From positions 62,001 through 126,000 of the forward strand of contig NZ_QQGY01000005.1 in assembly GCF_003490595.1 (NCBI RefSeq): a stretch of DNA of 64,000 bases, written 5' to 3'. The first letter of the stretch is position 1. Each line of letters begins with the position of its first letter. This stretch comes from Haemophilus haemolyticus_L (GTDB taxonomy: Bacteria > Pseudomonadota > Gammaproteobacteria > Enterobacterales > Pasteurellaceae). The notes beneath the pieces are model-generated. The model saw only the letters and a list, made by a program, of their open reading frames with translations. It did no database searches and had not been told where the DNA came from. Both the position numbers and the translations under genes were made by a program. Shown here in pieces: positions 35,263-44,090 of the stretch.

Positions 35263-37431
35263 TTAGAACCGCACTTTTTTCAATCTTAAGGCGTTCATCA
35301 ATACGGAAATTGAACTCATCGCCATTGCACCTCCAGCAATCACGGGATTTAGAAAACCGAAAGCGGCAAGGGGGATGCCGAGAATATTGTAAATCAAAGC
35401 AAAAAATAGATTTTGTTTGATATTTTTCAAGGTTGCTCTTGCAATAAAAAGCGCATCCACAAGTTGATTCACCGAATGTTGCATAAGCGTTGCAGATGCG
35501 GTTTGTTCTGCAATATCTGAACCTGATTTCATCGCAAAACTGACGTTTGCAGCGGCCAAAGCAGGCGCATCATTTATCCCATCACCTACCATTGCAACAA
35601 CATGACCTAGATCTTTCAGCTTTTGAATTTGTTCCGCCTTATCTCTAGGGCTGAGTCCACCAAAGGCTTTCTTAATTCCGAGTTGTTTAGCGATGTAATC
35701 CACGACAGATTGTTGATCGCCACTCATAATTACAACATCAATATTTTGCTGTTGTAAGCGTTGAATGGCGTGCAAACTATCGTTTTTTAAGGTATCCGTC
35801 AGCGCAAATGCACCAACTGGTTCATCATTTATAGATACCGCGACAATGCTCGCAATTTGCCAGATATCCTCTAAATTTTTAGGCAAGATTAAACCGCAAT
35901 AATCAGGTTTACCAACTTTTATTGTTCCCACTTGTTCTAATTCGGCTTGAATGCCTTGACCGACTTCCATCTTTGCAAAAAGTGCGGTGGGAATGTCTAA
36001 CATTTTTTGTTCTGCTGCTTGCACAATAGCTTTTGCAATTGGGTGGTTAGCTTGTTGTTCAACGGCTGCGGCAAAACGATACAAATCGTCTTCAGAATAC
36101 ACCGCACTTTGTGGCTGCCATAGAGCTGAGATTTCAAGTTCACCTTTTGTTAGTGTGCCAGTTTTATCAAGTACAACGGTATCCACATGGGCGGTTTCCT
36201 CCATTGCTGCCGCATCTTTAAACCATACGCCAGCATTGACCGCTTTACCTAAACCAACCATTATGGATGCTGGTGTGGCTAATCCCAAGGCACAAGGGCA
36301 AGCAATCACAAGCACAGATACAGCGTGAATAAGTGAAGATACACTATCATTCGTCAGAATATAAGTAAGTGCGAAAGTAACAAGTGAAATCACTAAAACG
36401 ACAGGCACAAACACGGAAGCAACTTTGTCAGCAAATCGTGCGATTGGCGCTTTTGATCCTTGTGCATCTGATAATGCATTCATCATATCGCCAAGTAAGG
36501 TTTGGCTACCAAGCTGATTTGCTCGATAGATAATAGAACCTTCTGTTACCATCGCCCCCGCTAATACTTTTCCACCTTTCTGTTTTTCTTCTGGACGAGA
36601 CTCGCCCGTTAAATGGCTTTCATCACACCATCCATTTCCACTTTCAATTATACCGTCTGCTGCAATACGCTCGCCTTGATTCGTACGAATGATTTCGCCG
36701 ATATTTACTTGGTCAAGGGCAATTTCAGTCCATTTGTCATTACGTAGAGCAATGACTTTTTTCGGTGTCAGTTGCAAGAGCATACTCAAACTATTTAGGC
36801 TGTGCTTTTTAGTGCGATCTTCAAGAAATTTTCCAAGACTGACAAAACCAATTACCATTACAGAAGCTTCAAAATACACATGCCCCATTGCATGATCGGC
36901 GTGGTAAAACAGCATAAAAGCAGAATAAAGATAAATAGTGAGCGTTCCTGTGCTGACCAGTACATCCATATTGGCAAGTCCACCACGAATACTACCGATT
37001 GCTCCGCGATAAAATGGAATGGCTAACCAAAGTTGCACAATGCTCGCTAATGCAAATTGCCAAATAGGGGGTAACATCAAGTGATGGGAGCCACCTATCA
37101 TACCAAGCATACCAATCAGAAATGGAATATTGATTATCCAAAGTACGATTAATCGCCAAGGGATTGATGTATTTTTTTCTATTGGTAATTCGTTGGTTTG
37201 TTTGATATGGGCAGAGAAACCTGTTTTATGGATAATCTCGATAATTTGAGTTTCGCTTGTTTGCGTAGCGTCAAATACAACTTGTGCTTCTTCGGCAGCA
37301 AAATTTACGCCTGCTTGTTGCACAAATGGTTTTTTATTTAAAACTTTTTCAATACGATTGGCACAAGATTGGCAGGTCATCCCACCAATCTGAATCGAAA
37401 TTTTTTTACTCTGTGGCGTCAAATCCGGCAT
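35263..37431 (-). CDS. copA: Cu+-exporting P1B-type ATPase
   Basis: Inner-membrane copper pump. 722 aa from the ATG at 37431, which lies inside the last codons of copZ (26-bp overlap), preceded by GAGG. One N-terminal metal-binding domain (GGMTCQSC, Cys20 and Cys23), eight membrane helices, phosphatase motif TGES (276-279), the Cu+-path CPC at 378-380, the phosphorylated Asp422 in DKTGT, then GDGIND and the last two helices. Only one HMA domain is present, where E. coli CopA has two. Transcribed after two copZ copies and probably controlled by the CueR-like regulator at 37981. Confidence 0.95.
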   Translation of the reverse strand: MPDLTPQSKKISIQIGGMTCQSCANRIEKVLNKKPFVQQAGVNFAAEEAQVVFDATQTSETQIIEIIHKTGFSAHIKQTNELPIEKNTSIPWRLIVLWIINIPFLIGMLGMIGGSHHLMLPPIWQFALASIVQLWLAIPFYRGAIGSIRGGLANMDVLVSTGTLTIYLYSAFMLFYHADHAMGHVYFEASVMVIGFVSLGKFLEDRTKKHSLNSLSMLLQLTPKKVIALRNDKWTEIALDQVNIGEIIRTNQGERIAADGIIESGNGWCDESHLTGESRPEEKQKGGKVLAGAMVTEGSIIYRANQLGSQTLLGDMMNALSDAQGSKAPIARFADKVASVFVPVVLVISLVTFALTYILTNDSVSSLIHAVSVLVIACPCALGLATPASIMVGLGKAVNAGVWFKDAAAMEETAHVDTVVLDKTGTLTKGELEISALWQPQSAVYSEDDLYRFAAAVEQQANHPIAKAIVQAAEQKMLDIPTALFAKMEVGQGIQAELEQVGTIKVGKPDYCGLILPKNLEDIWQIASIVAVSINDEPVGAFALTDTLKNDSLHAIQRLQQQNIDVVIMSGDQQSVVDYIAKQLGIKKAFGGLSPRDKAEQIQKLKDLGHVVAMVGDGINDAPALAAANVSFAMKSGSDIAEQTASATLMQHSVNQLVDALFIARATLKNIKQNLFFALIYNILGIPLAAFGFLNPVIAGGAMAMSSISVLMNALRLKKVRF

Positions 37432-37612
37432 CTTCAATTACCTCAATCAACTGTGCAACATTAACTCGATTTTCATCAAAAGTAATATTTGCTTTACCCT
37501 CTAATTGCACATCAGCAGATTGTACACCATCTAATTCTGTTAAAACTTGAGTAAGACTTTTTACGCAACAGCCGCAATGTATGCCTTTTATGTTTAATGT
37601 GATAGTTTTCAT
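37406..37612 (-). CDS. copZ: Copper chaperone CopZ-like HMA protein, copy 1
   Basis: 68 aa ferredoxin-fold heavy-metal-associated domain; carries Cu+ in the cytoplasm and hands it to CopA. The metal loop here is GIHCGCC (Cys13, Cys15, Cys16), a GxHCxCC variant of the usual GMxCxxC. It overlaps the copA start, so coupling is likely. Differs from copy 2 by one residue (Ala41 here, Val41 there). ACTCCTTG on the plus strand shows an AAGGAGT Shine-Dalgarno before the start. Confidence 0.93.
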   Translation of the reverse strand: MKTITLNIKGIHCGCCVKSLTQVLTELDGVQSADVQLEGKANITFDENRVNVAQLIEVIEDAGFDATE

Positions 37613-37633
37613 TTTTACTCCTTGTTAGTTGTT

Positions 37634-37723
37634 TTATTGATGAATGCGATTGGCACAAGATTGGCAGACCATCCCACCAATCTGAATCGAAATTTTTTTA
37701 CTCTGTGGCGTCAAATCCAGCAT
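37634..37723 (-). pseudogene. Vestigial copA 5' fragment between the copZ copies
   Basis: In unit B the copA start is duplicated as a 29-codon frame that keeps SKKISIQIGGM, VCQSCANRI (MTC changed to MVC) and then hits a stop at the repeat junction after IHQ. Overlaps the end of copZ copy 2 exactly as copA overlaps copy 1. It is the footprint of the tandem duplication; a short peptide could still be made because the start context is retained. Confidence 0.85.
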
Positions 37724-37904
37724 CTTCAATGACCTCAATCAGCTGTGCAACATTGACTCGATTTTCATCAAAAGTAATATTTACTTTACCCTCTAATTGC
37801 ACATCAGCAGATTGTACACCATCTAATTCTGTTAAAACTTGAGTAAGACTTTTTACGCAACAGCCGCAATGTATGCCTTTTATGTTTAATGTGATAGTTT
37901 TCAT
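37698..37904 (-). CDS. copZ: Copper chaperone CopZ-like HMA protein, copy 2
   Basis: 68 aa, the same GIHCGCC metal loop and 67 of 68 residues identical to copy 1. It is the promoter-proximal copy, 35 bp from the -10 element of the CueR-type promoter. The duplication doubles chaperone dose relative to CopA from the same message. Keeps the same AAGGAGT ribosome-binding site as copy 1. Confidence 0.93.
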   Translation of the reverse strand: MKTITLNIKGIHCGCCVKSLTQVLTELDGVQSADVQLEGKVNITFDENRVNVAQLIEVIEDAGFDATE

Positions 37905-37939
37905 TTTTACTCCTTGTTAGTTGTTTTATTGATGGCTAC

Positions 37940-37970
37940 ACTATAAACCTTTACATAAGGTTAAGGTCAA
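37940..37970 (-). promoter_or_regulatory. CueR-type operator/promoter of copZ-copZ-copA
   Basis: Minus strand TTGACC (37965-37970), a 19-bp spacer, and TATAGT (37940-37945). The spacer holds the dyad AACCTT-ATGTA-AAGGTT. The overlong 19-bp spacer with a centred dyad is the hallmark of MerR-family activated promoters and resembles the E. coli copA promoter. It also lies 11 bp before the cueR start, so it can serve for autoregulation. Confidence 0.92.
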
Positions 37971-37980
37971 GAAGTTTTTT

Positions 37981-38367
37981 ATGAATATTAGTGAAGCCGC
38001 AAAATTAGTAGGTTTATCTACAAAACAAATCCGTGATTATGAAAAAATGGGGTTAATTAAACCCGCTGTTCGCAGTTTGTCAGGCTATCGAAATTATGGA
38101 GAAAGTGATTTAGAAAGGTTGCATTTTATTCGACACTCACGCAATGTTGGGTTTTCGTTACATCAAATCGCACAATTATTAACACTACAAGATAATCCTA
38201 AGCGTAGCTGCCGAGAAGTGAAAGTGCTAACAGCTCAACATATTGCGACATTAAATCAACAAATAGAACAGTTACAAAAAATGGTACAAAAATTGCAGCA
38301 CTGGCACGACAGTTGTCAGGGCAATGACAACCCTGAATGTTCAATTTTGAATGGCTTGAACGGATAA
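37981..38367 (+). CDS. cueR: Copper-responsive MerR-family regulator CueR
   Basis: 128 aa. N-terminal winged helix MNISEAAKLVGLSTKQIRDYEKMGL, dimerisation coiled coil (about residues 80-108), and metal-binding Cys112 and Cys120 separated by seven residues, the spacing and numbering of the Cu+/Ag+ sensor CueR. Divergent from copZ across the dyad described above. Expected to bend the operator and activate copZZA when Cu+ binds. A zinc or gold sensor is less likely given the C-x7-C loop and the copper neighbours. Confidence 0.93.
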   Translation: MNISEAAKLVGLSTKQIRDYEKMGLIKPAVRSLSGYRNYGESDLERLHFIRHSRNVGFSLHQIAQLLTLQDNPKRSCREVKVLTAQHIATLNQQIEQLQKMVQKLQHWHDSCQGNDNPECSILNGLNG

Positions 38368-38380
38368 GTGAAAAGTGCGG

Positions 38381-38698
38381 TTAATATTCCCAACTTTCTG
38401 GATCGACACCTAATTCACGCATAAGCACTTTGGCATCTTCAGGGATTTCATCATTACGCTCTTTCATTAAATCTGCATCGGTGGGCAAAGGTTGACCGGT
38501 GAAAGCATGCAAAAATGCTTCGCAAAGTAATTCACTGTTAGTTGCATGACGTAAACTTTTTAATTGGCGGCGAGTGCGTTCATTTGTCAAAATCTCCAAT
38601 ACTTTGATTGGAATAGACACAGTAATTTTTTTTACTTGCTCGCTTTTTTTGCCATGTTCTGCATAAGGGCTGATATATTTTCCGTCCCAATCCGCCAT
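38381..38698 (-). CDS. metJ: Met repressor MetJ
   Basis: 105 aa ribbon-helix-helix repressor that uses S-adenosylmethionine as corepressor for methionine genes. KKITVSIPIKVLEILTNERTRRQLKSLRHATNSELLCEAFLHAFTG contains the beta strand and helices; length matches E. coli MetJ (105 aa). Convergent with cueR, 13 bp apart. Not an antitoxin despite the fold: no toxin partner adjoins. No other methionine gene lies in the window. Confidence 0.95.
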   Translation of the reverse strand: MADWDGKYISPYAEHGKKSEQVKKITVSIPIKVLEILTNERTRRQLKSLRHATNSELLCEAFLHAFTGQPLPTDADLMKERNDEIPEDAKVLMRELGVDPESWEY

Positions 38699-38771
38699 AA
38701 TTTACCTTAGTGCTTATTGATAACCTTACAAATTGTCCGTATTCTAATGAAAAATCAAATAAATAACAATC

Positions 38772-38787
38772 TAGACGGCTAAACTTC
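38772..38787. promoter_or_regulatory. Possible tandem met boxes upstream of metJ
   Basis: Two adjacent 8-mers AGACGGCT and AAACTTCT match the met box AGACGTCT at 7 of 8 and 6 of 8 positions. They sit about 75 bp before metJ, where autoregulation would be expected. The second match is weak. Confidence 0.5.
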
Positions 38788-38945
38788 TATGTTAAAAAGA
38801 GAAAGAAAAGTGCGGTAATTTTTTAGATTAAATATAAAGAAACGCTAGACAGTACAGGGTTTTAGTGGTAATTTACGCGCCATTCAAAGGGTGCAAGCCC
38901 ACCATTCGAATCATCAATTCTTATTAATTCCAATATTTATTCATT

Positions 38946-40208
38946 ATGCATTTAACTGAACTTAAAAATACGCCTGTTTCTGATCTTGTGAAACTTGGCG
39001 AAGAACAAATGGGCTTAGAGAATTTAGCTCGTTTACGTAAACAAGATATTGTCTTTGCAATTTTAAAACAGCACGCCAAAAGCGGTGAAGATATTTTCGG
39101 CGGCGGCGTATTAGAAATCTTACCAGATGGTTTTGGTTTCCTTCGTTCTGCTGACAGTTCCTACCTTGCAGGCCCTGATGATATCTATGTTTCCCCAAGT
39201 CAAATTCGTCGTTTTAATCTTCAAACTGGTGATAAAATCGAAGGTAAAATTCGTCCACCAAAAGAAGGCGAACGCTATTTTGCACTTTTAAAAGTTGATC
39301 AAGTTAATGATGACAAACCTGAAGTTTCTCGTAGCAAAATCTTATTTGAAAACTTAACACCATTACATGCTAACTCTCGTTTAAGAATGGAGCGAGGAAA
39401 TGGCTCAACAGAAGATTTAACCGCCCGTATTTTGGATTTAGCATCACCAATTGGTAAAGGTCAACGTGGTTTGATTGTTGCTCCACCAAAAGCAGGTAAA
39501 ACCATGTTGCTGCAAAATATTGCGCAAAGTATCACGCATAATTATCCTGATGTGGAACTTATCGTATTATTGATTGATGAACGCCCAGAAGAAGTAACAG
39601 AAATGCAACGTTCAGTAAAAGGTGAAGTGATTGCTTCTACTTTTGATGAGCCTGCAACTCGTCACGTTCAAGTAGCTGAAATGGTAATTGAAAAAGCAAA
39701 ACGTTCAGTAGAGCATAAAAAAGATGTGGTGATTCTGCTTGACTCTATTACTCGTTTAGCGCGCGCTTACAATACAGTAACCCCCGCTTCAGGTAAAATT
39801 TTGTCTGGTGGTGTGGATGCTAACGCGTTGCATCGTCCAAAACGTTTCTTTGGTGCAGCGCGTAACGTGGAAGAAGGTGGTAGTTTAACGATTATTGCGA
39901 CTGCGCTAGTTGATACCGGTTCGAAAATGGATGAAGTTATTTTCGAAGAATTTAAAGGTACAGGTAATATGGAATTACACCTTTCTCGTAAAATTGCAGA
40001 AAGACGCGTATTCCCAGCTATTGACTTTAAACGCTCTGGTACTCGTAAAGAAGACTTACTCACAACAGCTGACGAATTACAAAAAATGTGGATTCTTCGT
40101 AAGATTCTTAATCCAATGGATGAAGTGGATGCAATGGAATTCTTGATTGATAAGCTCATGATGGCGAAAACCAACGAAGAGTTTTTTGAAGTGATGAAAC
40201 GTTCGTAA
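38946..40208 (+). CDS. rho: Transcription termination factor Rho
   Basis: Hexameric RNA helicase that ends untranslated transcripts. 420 aa. N-terminal helical domain MHLTELKNTPVSDLVKLG, the RNA-binding cold-shock-like fold with DGFGFLRS, Walker A APPKAGKT at about 179-186, Walker B VVILLDSITRLARAYN. The start agrees with E. coli Rho although no Shine-Dalgarno is visible (TTATTCATTATG). The 247-bp leader has a USS at 38807 and no open frame; rho leaders are autoregulated in other bacteria. Confidence 0.97.
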   Translation: MHLTELKNTPVSDLVKLGEEQMGLENLARLRKQDIVFAILKQHAKSGEDIFGGGVLEILPDGFGFLRSADSSYLAGPDDIYVSPSQIRRFNLQTGDKIEGKIRPPKEGERYFALLKVDQVNDDKPEVSRSKILFENLTPLHANSRLRMERGNGSTEDLTARILDLASPIGKGQRGLIVAPPKAGKTMLLQNIAQSITHNYPDVELIVLLIDERPEEVTEMQRSVKGEVIASTFDEPATRHVQVAEMVIEKAKRSVEHKKDVVILLDSITRLARAYNTVTPASGKILSGGVDANALHRPKRFFGAARNVEEGGSLTIIATALVDTGSKMDEVIFEEFKGTGNMELHLSRKIAERRVFPAIDFKRSGTRKEDLLTTADELQKMWILRKILNPMDEVDAMEFLIDKLMMAKTNEEFFEVMKRS

Positions 40209-40233
40209 AAGTAACCGCACTTCTATGAAGAAC

Positions 40234-40263
40234 AAGGGGAAAATATTATGTTTTCCCCTTTTT
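40234..40263 (+). terminator. Terminator after rho
   Basis: AAGGGGAAAA/TTTTCCCCTT stem, TATTATG... loop, then TTT; 25 bp after the rho stop and touching the pilD stop. Better oriented for rho than for pilD. Confidence 0.8.
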
Positions 40264-40954
40264 AATATCCGTAATATTTGACGAAATAAATGATGATAGC
40301 CGACAAGTTCATAAAAGGGGCAAAAGGTAAAAATTCTTTTTTCTTCCTATGAATAAGCGAAAAACATATTCCAAGAACTGAGGCTAATAATAAAAAGTGC
40401 GGTAAAGTTTCTAAATAAATAAAACTTCCTAATGCCATTGCTAGCCAATAATCTCCCCGTCCAAAGGCTTCTTTTTTGTAATAGAATTTTGCAATCCAAT
40501 AGATTGCGTAGAAAACAATAAAAAAACTTGCCGCACTTTTTATGCTTTCAGATAACGTAAGCAATGAAAAATTATTGTCTGCTCCAAATAAACCAAGAGT
40601 AAGTAACCATAAACAGGGAGTCGTAGAAATAAGTTGATAGTGCCAATCAAGATAACTGATTGCCCAAAGGATAAGAAGTGTGAGTCCGAACCATACAGTA
40701 AAAATAGAATCTTTGAAGGCAATTTGTAAAAATATAAATCCAATTCCAACACTTAAAAAATACCTCAAAATATGACCGCACTTTTTTTGTTGAATAGAGG
40801 CAAAGTGAGATTGAAATGGAGCCCGGTTTTGTGGAAATAATTCAACGTAAGTCGCATAAATCTCTTGCTGCAAACGTGTAATAAAACCAGATAGGTAGAA
40901 CCACAATGCGATCCCTAAGATGCCGCCTAATAAAAACATTGCGAAGTAAATCAT
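40262..40954 (-). CDS. pilD: Prepilin peptidase PilD, short form
   Basis: Inner-membrane aspartic protease that removes the leader from PilA and related pseudopilins. 230 aa with about seven hydrophobic helices. The two catalytic aspartates are visible: Asp103 (YLDWHYQLI) and Asp168 (GRGDYWLAMALG). The N-terminal N-methyltransferase segment is short and lacks the paired CxxC zinc motif of Pseudomonas PilD; a single cysteine (Cys59) is in that region. It may still methylate. Fourth gene of pilABCD, with ATGA overlap with pilC. Confidence 0.92.
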   Translation of the reverse strand: MIYFAMFLLGGILGIALWFYLSGFITRLQQEIYATYVELFPQNRAPFQSHFASIQQKKCGHILRYFLSVGIGFIFLQIAFKDSIFTVWFGLTLLILWAISYLDWHYQLISTTPCLWLLTLGLFGADNNFSLLTLSESIKSAASFFIVFYAIYWIAKFYYKKEAFGRGDYWLAMALGSFIYLETLPHFLLLASVLGICFSLIHRKKKEFLPFAPFMNLSAIIIYFVKYYGY

Positions 40955-42171
40955 TGAATAACCGACCCCATATTAAAGATAGGTAAATACATTCCCATCA
41001 TAATAATTCCAATCAGACTGCCGATGATCACCATCATTAATGGTTCTAGCATTTGTGATAGTAAGTCAATTTGATGATTAAGTTTTTCTTGGTAATTATC
41101 CGCTATGTGCTCTAGCATCAAAGCGAGTTTTCCGCTTTGCTCACCAATTTGTAACATTTGTTGTGCTTCCATCGGGAAAAGATTGCTACTTACACTATTA
41201 GAAAACGCATAGCCTTGAGAAACCCATTGTAAAATTGACCGCACTTCTTTATCTAATACGATGTCATTTACGAGAGTTTTCTTGGTTTGCCATGTTTGTG
41301 TGCGAGGGAGAAAACTGTCTAGTGCTTGATTAAGCGGTACGCCAGCTTGCAACATAATTTGTAAACTTTGACTAAAGTTCACTAAACGTGAAAGCTTTTG
41401 AATTGTTCCAAAAATAGGCGTGACAGAGATAAGTTGGTTTTTCTGTTGATGAAACCAAATCTGGCGTTTTAGATAGAAGTAATAAAATAGAAAAAAACTA
41501 AAGGAGAAAAATAGCAAAATACCAATCTTTTGCTTAAGAAAATTGGATATAGAGAGCAATATTGCGGTTATTGTTGGTAACTCAGCATTATTACCACTGT
41601 ACATTTCAGCAAATTGAGGCACGATAAAAAGCAATAATGCGAGTGTTAGTAATAGTGAAATTCCTAACACTATTGAGGGATATAACATAATTTTCTGTAA
41701 TTTACGTTGTAATGCTAAAGATTGGCTACGATGGGTGGCTATTTTTTTACAAACAACGGAAAGTTTTCCCGTCATTTCTCCCACTTGAATCAGTTGAATT
41801 TCTTGTTGTGTGAGATATTTTCCTTGTTGTTCAATGGCCTGTGAGAATGCTAAACCAGATTCAATAGATTGAATCAGTCGTTCAAGCCATTCGTTGAGCA
41901 TAATTTGAGTACAATTTTGTTGCAAAATTTGCAGGCTGTTTTTTAACGGAATTGCGGATTGTAGCAATGTCGCTAATTGATTGAGTAATTCACTGATTTC
42001 TGAATTTTTGGGCTTTGCCCCAAATTGCCAGTTTTGTTGTAATTTGATGTGAGTAAGCCCACGGCTTATTAATTGAAAGTGTGCTTGTTGTTTCGTATCC
42101 GCAATAATTGAGCCTTTTTGTTTCTGATTTAATGCGTTACTACCTTGATAATAAAAGAGTTTTTTAGTCAT
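40951..42171 (-). CDS. pilC: Type IV pilus inner-membrane platform protein PilC
   Basis: 406 aa GspF-family protein. Two homologous helical repeats (LLNQLATLLQSAIPLKNSLQIL near residue 60; LVNFSQSLQIMLQAGVPLNQAL near 265) and three membrane helices, ending in a helix near the C-terminus. Couples the PilB motor to pilus assembly and DNA uptake. ATGA overlaps on both sides (pilB and pilD). Confidence 0.94.
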   Translation of the reverse strand: MTKKLFYYQGSNALNQKQKGSIIADTKQQAHFQLISRGLTHIKLQQNWQFGAKPKNSEISELLNQLATLLQSAIPLKNSLQILQQNCTQIMLNEWLERLIQSIESGLAFSQAIEQQGKYLTQQEIQLIQVGEMTGKLSVVCKKIATHRSQSLALQRKLQKIMLYPSIVLGISLLLTLALLLFIVPQFAEMYSGNNAELPTITAILLSISNFLKQKIGILLFFSFSFFLFYYFYLKRQIWFHQQKNQLISVTPIFGTIQKLSRLVNFSQSLQIMLQAGVPLNQALDSFLPRTQTWQTKKTLVNDIVLDKEVRSILQWVSQGYAFSNSVSSNLFPMEAQQMLQIGEQSGKLALMLEHIADNYQEKLNHQIDLLSQMLEPLMMVIIGSLIGIIMMGMYLPIFNMGSVIQ

Positions 42172-43565
42172 GAGTTTTTACCTAACACACGTTCAATTTC
42201 TTTCTCATCTGTTATACCTTGGCTCACTTTTTCTAAACCACTCGCACGTAAATTTTTAAAATCCGTTTGATAGCCATTCTGTTGCCAATGTAGAAATTGA
42301 TACACGCCGATTCGACCTCGATAACCTTGATGGCAATCACAAGAATTTATTAAATTTCCACCGCACTTTGGACAGATTTTTCGTACAAGACGCTGTGCAA
42401 TGACGAGTAGTAAACTGTTTTCAATTTCATGTTGTTGAATACCGAGTTGTTGTAAGCGAGATATGGCAGATATTGCATCATTGGTATGTAAAGTTGAAAG
42501 CACTAAATGCCCCGTTTGGGCGGCACGTAGTGCAATCATTGCACTTTCTTCATCGCGAATTTCACCTAGCATAATAATGTCTGGATCCTGGCGTAAAAAA
42601 GCGCGCAATAGACGGCTAAAATCTAATCCAATCTGTGGATTAATTTGGCTTTGAATAATGCCATCAAGCTCAATTTCAATGGGATCTTCAGCGGTCATAA
42701 TATGTTTATCAGGCGTATTTAGCCACTGAAGTGCGGTGTAAAGTGAGATACTTTTCCCACTTCCTGTTGGGCCAGTTACTAAAATTAATCCTTGTGGTTG
42801 GCTAAGGGCGTGTTGAAATGCCTGTTGTTGGCTTTCAGTCATGCCCAGTTCAGAAAAGCTGAGTTCTACTGGTTTATTTTGCTGTGCTCTCAGGACAACT
42901 TTCTCCCCCCAATGAGTTGGTAATGTTGAAAGACGGAAATCAAGAATATCGGAAAAAGTGGTTTTAAATTGAAATCGTCCATCTTGTGGAAGTCGGGTTT
43001 CAGTGATATCTAATTTAGCGAGCAGTTTTAGGCGAGAAATAATTCGATTAGACAAATTTTTGCTAAGTGGAGGCTGCGTTTGTAAAACACCGTCAATTCT
43101 AAACCGCACTTGGAAATGATCCGATAAGGTCTCCAAGTGAATATCTGAGGCATTATTTTGTAAAGCGGATTCAAAAATTTGATTAAGCAAGCGAATGACG
43201 GGCTCATCATCTTGTTGTTCAAGATGAGACTGTTCTTGATGTTGGTAATATTTAACTTGCTCTTCCACTTTAGGTTGATTAGGAGCAAGTTGCTGTAATA
43301 GTTCTTTGAGTTGAATGCTTTCTAATAAAACTGGCTCAACAAGCTTGCCAGTTATAAACGAAATAGTTTCACAGGCGGAAAGATTAGAAAGAGAATCGAC
43401 ACCTAGCCAAATACGATTATTTTCTTCTTTAAGTGGCAAAGCAAAATACCGCAAGAGTAGGGATTGTTGCTGCTGATTGCGTTCCCACAGGTTTGGCGAG
43501 ATCGTAAATACCTCGCCATTTTGAGCGGTTACACGCTGAGTATGAAGTAAAGCATAGCTCGTCAT
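42168..43565 (-). CDS. pilB: Type IV pilus assembly ATPase PilB
   Basis: 465 aa GspE/PilB ATPase that powers pilus extension. I use the ATG at 43565 because it overlaps the pilA stop as ATGA, like the other junctions; a TTG six codons upstream is in frame. Walker A GPTGSGKS at about 265-272, the Asp box TAEDPIEIELDG, Walker B DPDIIMLGEIRD, the His box TGHLVLSTLHTNDA, and a cysteine cluster ICPKCGG...SCDC near the C-terminus (zinc). Domain order and length fit PilB; no N-terminal truncation is evident. Confidence 0.95.
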   Translation of the reverse strand: MTSYALLHTQRVTAQNGEVFTISPNLWERNQQQQSLLLRYFALPLKEENNRIWLGVDSLSNLSACETISFITGKLVEPVLLESIQLKELLQQLAPNQPKVEEQVKYYQHQEQSHLEQQDDEPVIRLLNQIFESALQNNASDIHLETLSDHFQVRFRIDGVLQTQPPLSKNLSNRIISRLKLLAKLDITETRLPQDGRFQFKTTFSDILDFRLSTLPTHWGEKVVLRAQQNKPVELSFSELGMTESQQQAFQHALSQPQGLILVTGPTGSGKSISLYTALQWLNTPDKHIMTAEDPIEIELDGIIQSQINPQIGLDFSRLLRAFLRQDPDIIMLGEIRDEESAMIALRAAQTGHLVLSTLHTNDAISAISRLQQLGIQQHEIENSLLLVIAQRLVRKICPKCGGNLINSCDCHQGYRGRIGVYQFLHWQQNGYQTDFKNLRASGLEKVSQGITDEKEIERVLGKNS

Positions 43566-44011
43566 TGTGTGATACTTCCGCAAAAATTTGCTGGAAATAA
43601 AGATGCATCCGTTCCTTTACAGGTAGTCGTCCAAGTTACACCTGTTGCAGCATTACCTGTAGCTTGCAGAATATATTCCATATTTGTTAATGTGCCATTC
43701 CCTTTTACTGTAATGCCACCTGATTGAGTGATCACTGAGGCTACATAGCCTTTTGCTGTCGTTATATCCGCTGCAATACCATTTTTTCCACCCGTACAGT
43801 TTGTTGTTTCATTTGTGCTATAAACGCATAATTCCACATCAGCCTTATAAGGCGCAGATGCTTGCAGTAATTCGGATACCGCTGCTTTTTTGGTATAATT
43901 TTGATAAGAAGGAATAGCGATAGTGGCTAAAATCGCGATGATGGCGATGACTATCATCAATTCAATTAAGGTAAAGCCTTTTTTCAAGGTAGTTTGTGTA
44001 GTTAGTTTCAT
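43562..44011 (-). CDS. pilA: Type IV pilin PilA
   Basis: 149 aa prepilin. Leader cut after Gly12 (KKG/FTLIELMIVIAIIAIL), with Glu5 of the mature protein (Glu17). A C-terminal disulfide loop is suggested by Cys131 and Cys143 (about), the D-region typical of Haemophilus pilin; another cysteine pair (near 62 and 71) is present. Major subunit of the competence and twitching pilus. AAAGGA precedes the ATG. First gene of pilABCD, under the CRP-S site at 44091. Confidence 0.95.
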   Translation of the reverse strand: MKLTTQTTLKKGFTLIELMIVIAIIAILATIAIPSYQNYTKKAAVSELLQASAPYKADVELCVYSTNETTNCTGGKNGIAADITTAKGYVASVITQSGGITVKGNGTLTNMEYILQATGNAATGVTWTTTCKGTDASLFPANFCGSITQ

Positions 44012-44090
44012 TTATTTTCCTTTCGTTAAGCCTTTATTGGCTGAAATATTGTGAAAAAGGAAAATTGTTTTGTAAAACAGACCGCACTTT

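Larger units (their letters stand above)
37351..37934. repeat. 292-bp direct tandem duplication covering copZ and the copA 5' end
   Basis: Unit A (about 37351-37642) and unit B (about 37643-37934) are nearly identical and offset by exactly 292 bp: both copZ stops (37406 and 37698), starts (37612 and 37904) and the flanking text repeat. Each unit runs from the promoter-proximal leader through copZ into the first 26 or so codons of copA. Only a handful of base changes separate the units, so the event is recent or kept uniform by conversion. Confidence 0.95.

Noticed and set aside
38381..38698. Ribbon-helix-helix protein as an antitoxin
   Set aside because: The full-length sequence is MetJ; there is no toxin-like partner and possible met boxes precede it.
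38890..38925. tRNA-like text upstream of rho (GGGTGCAAGCCC, TTCGAATC)
   Set aside because: No acceptor, D or anticodon stem can be built around it; it is only a short repeat in the rho leader.
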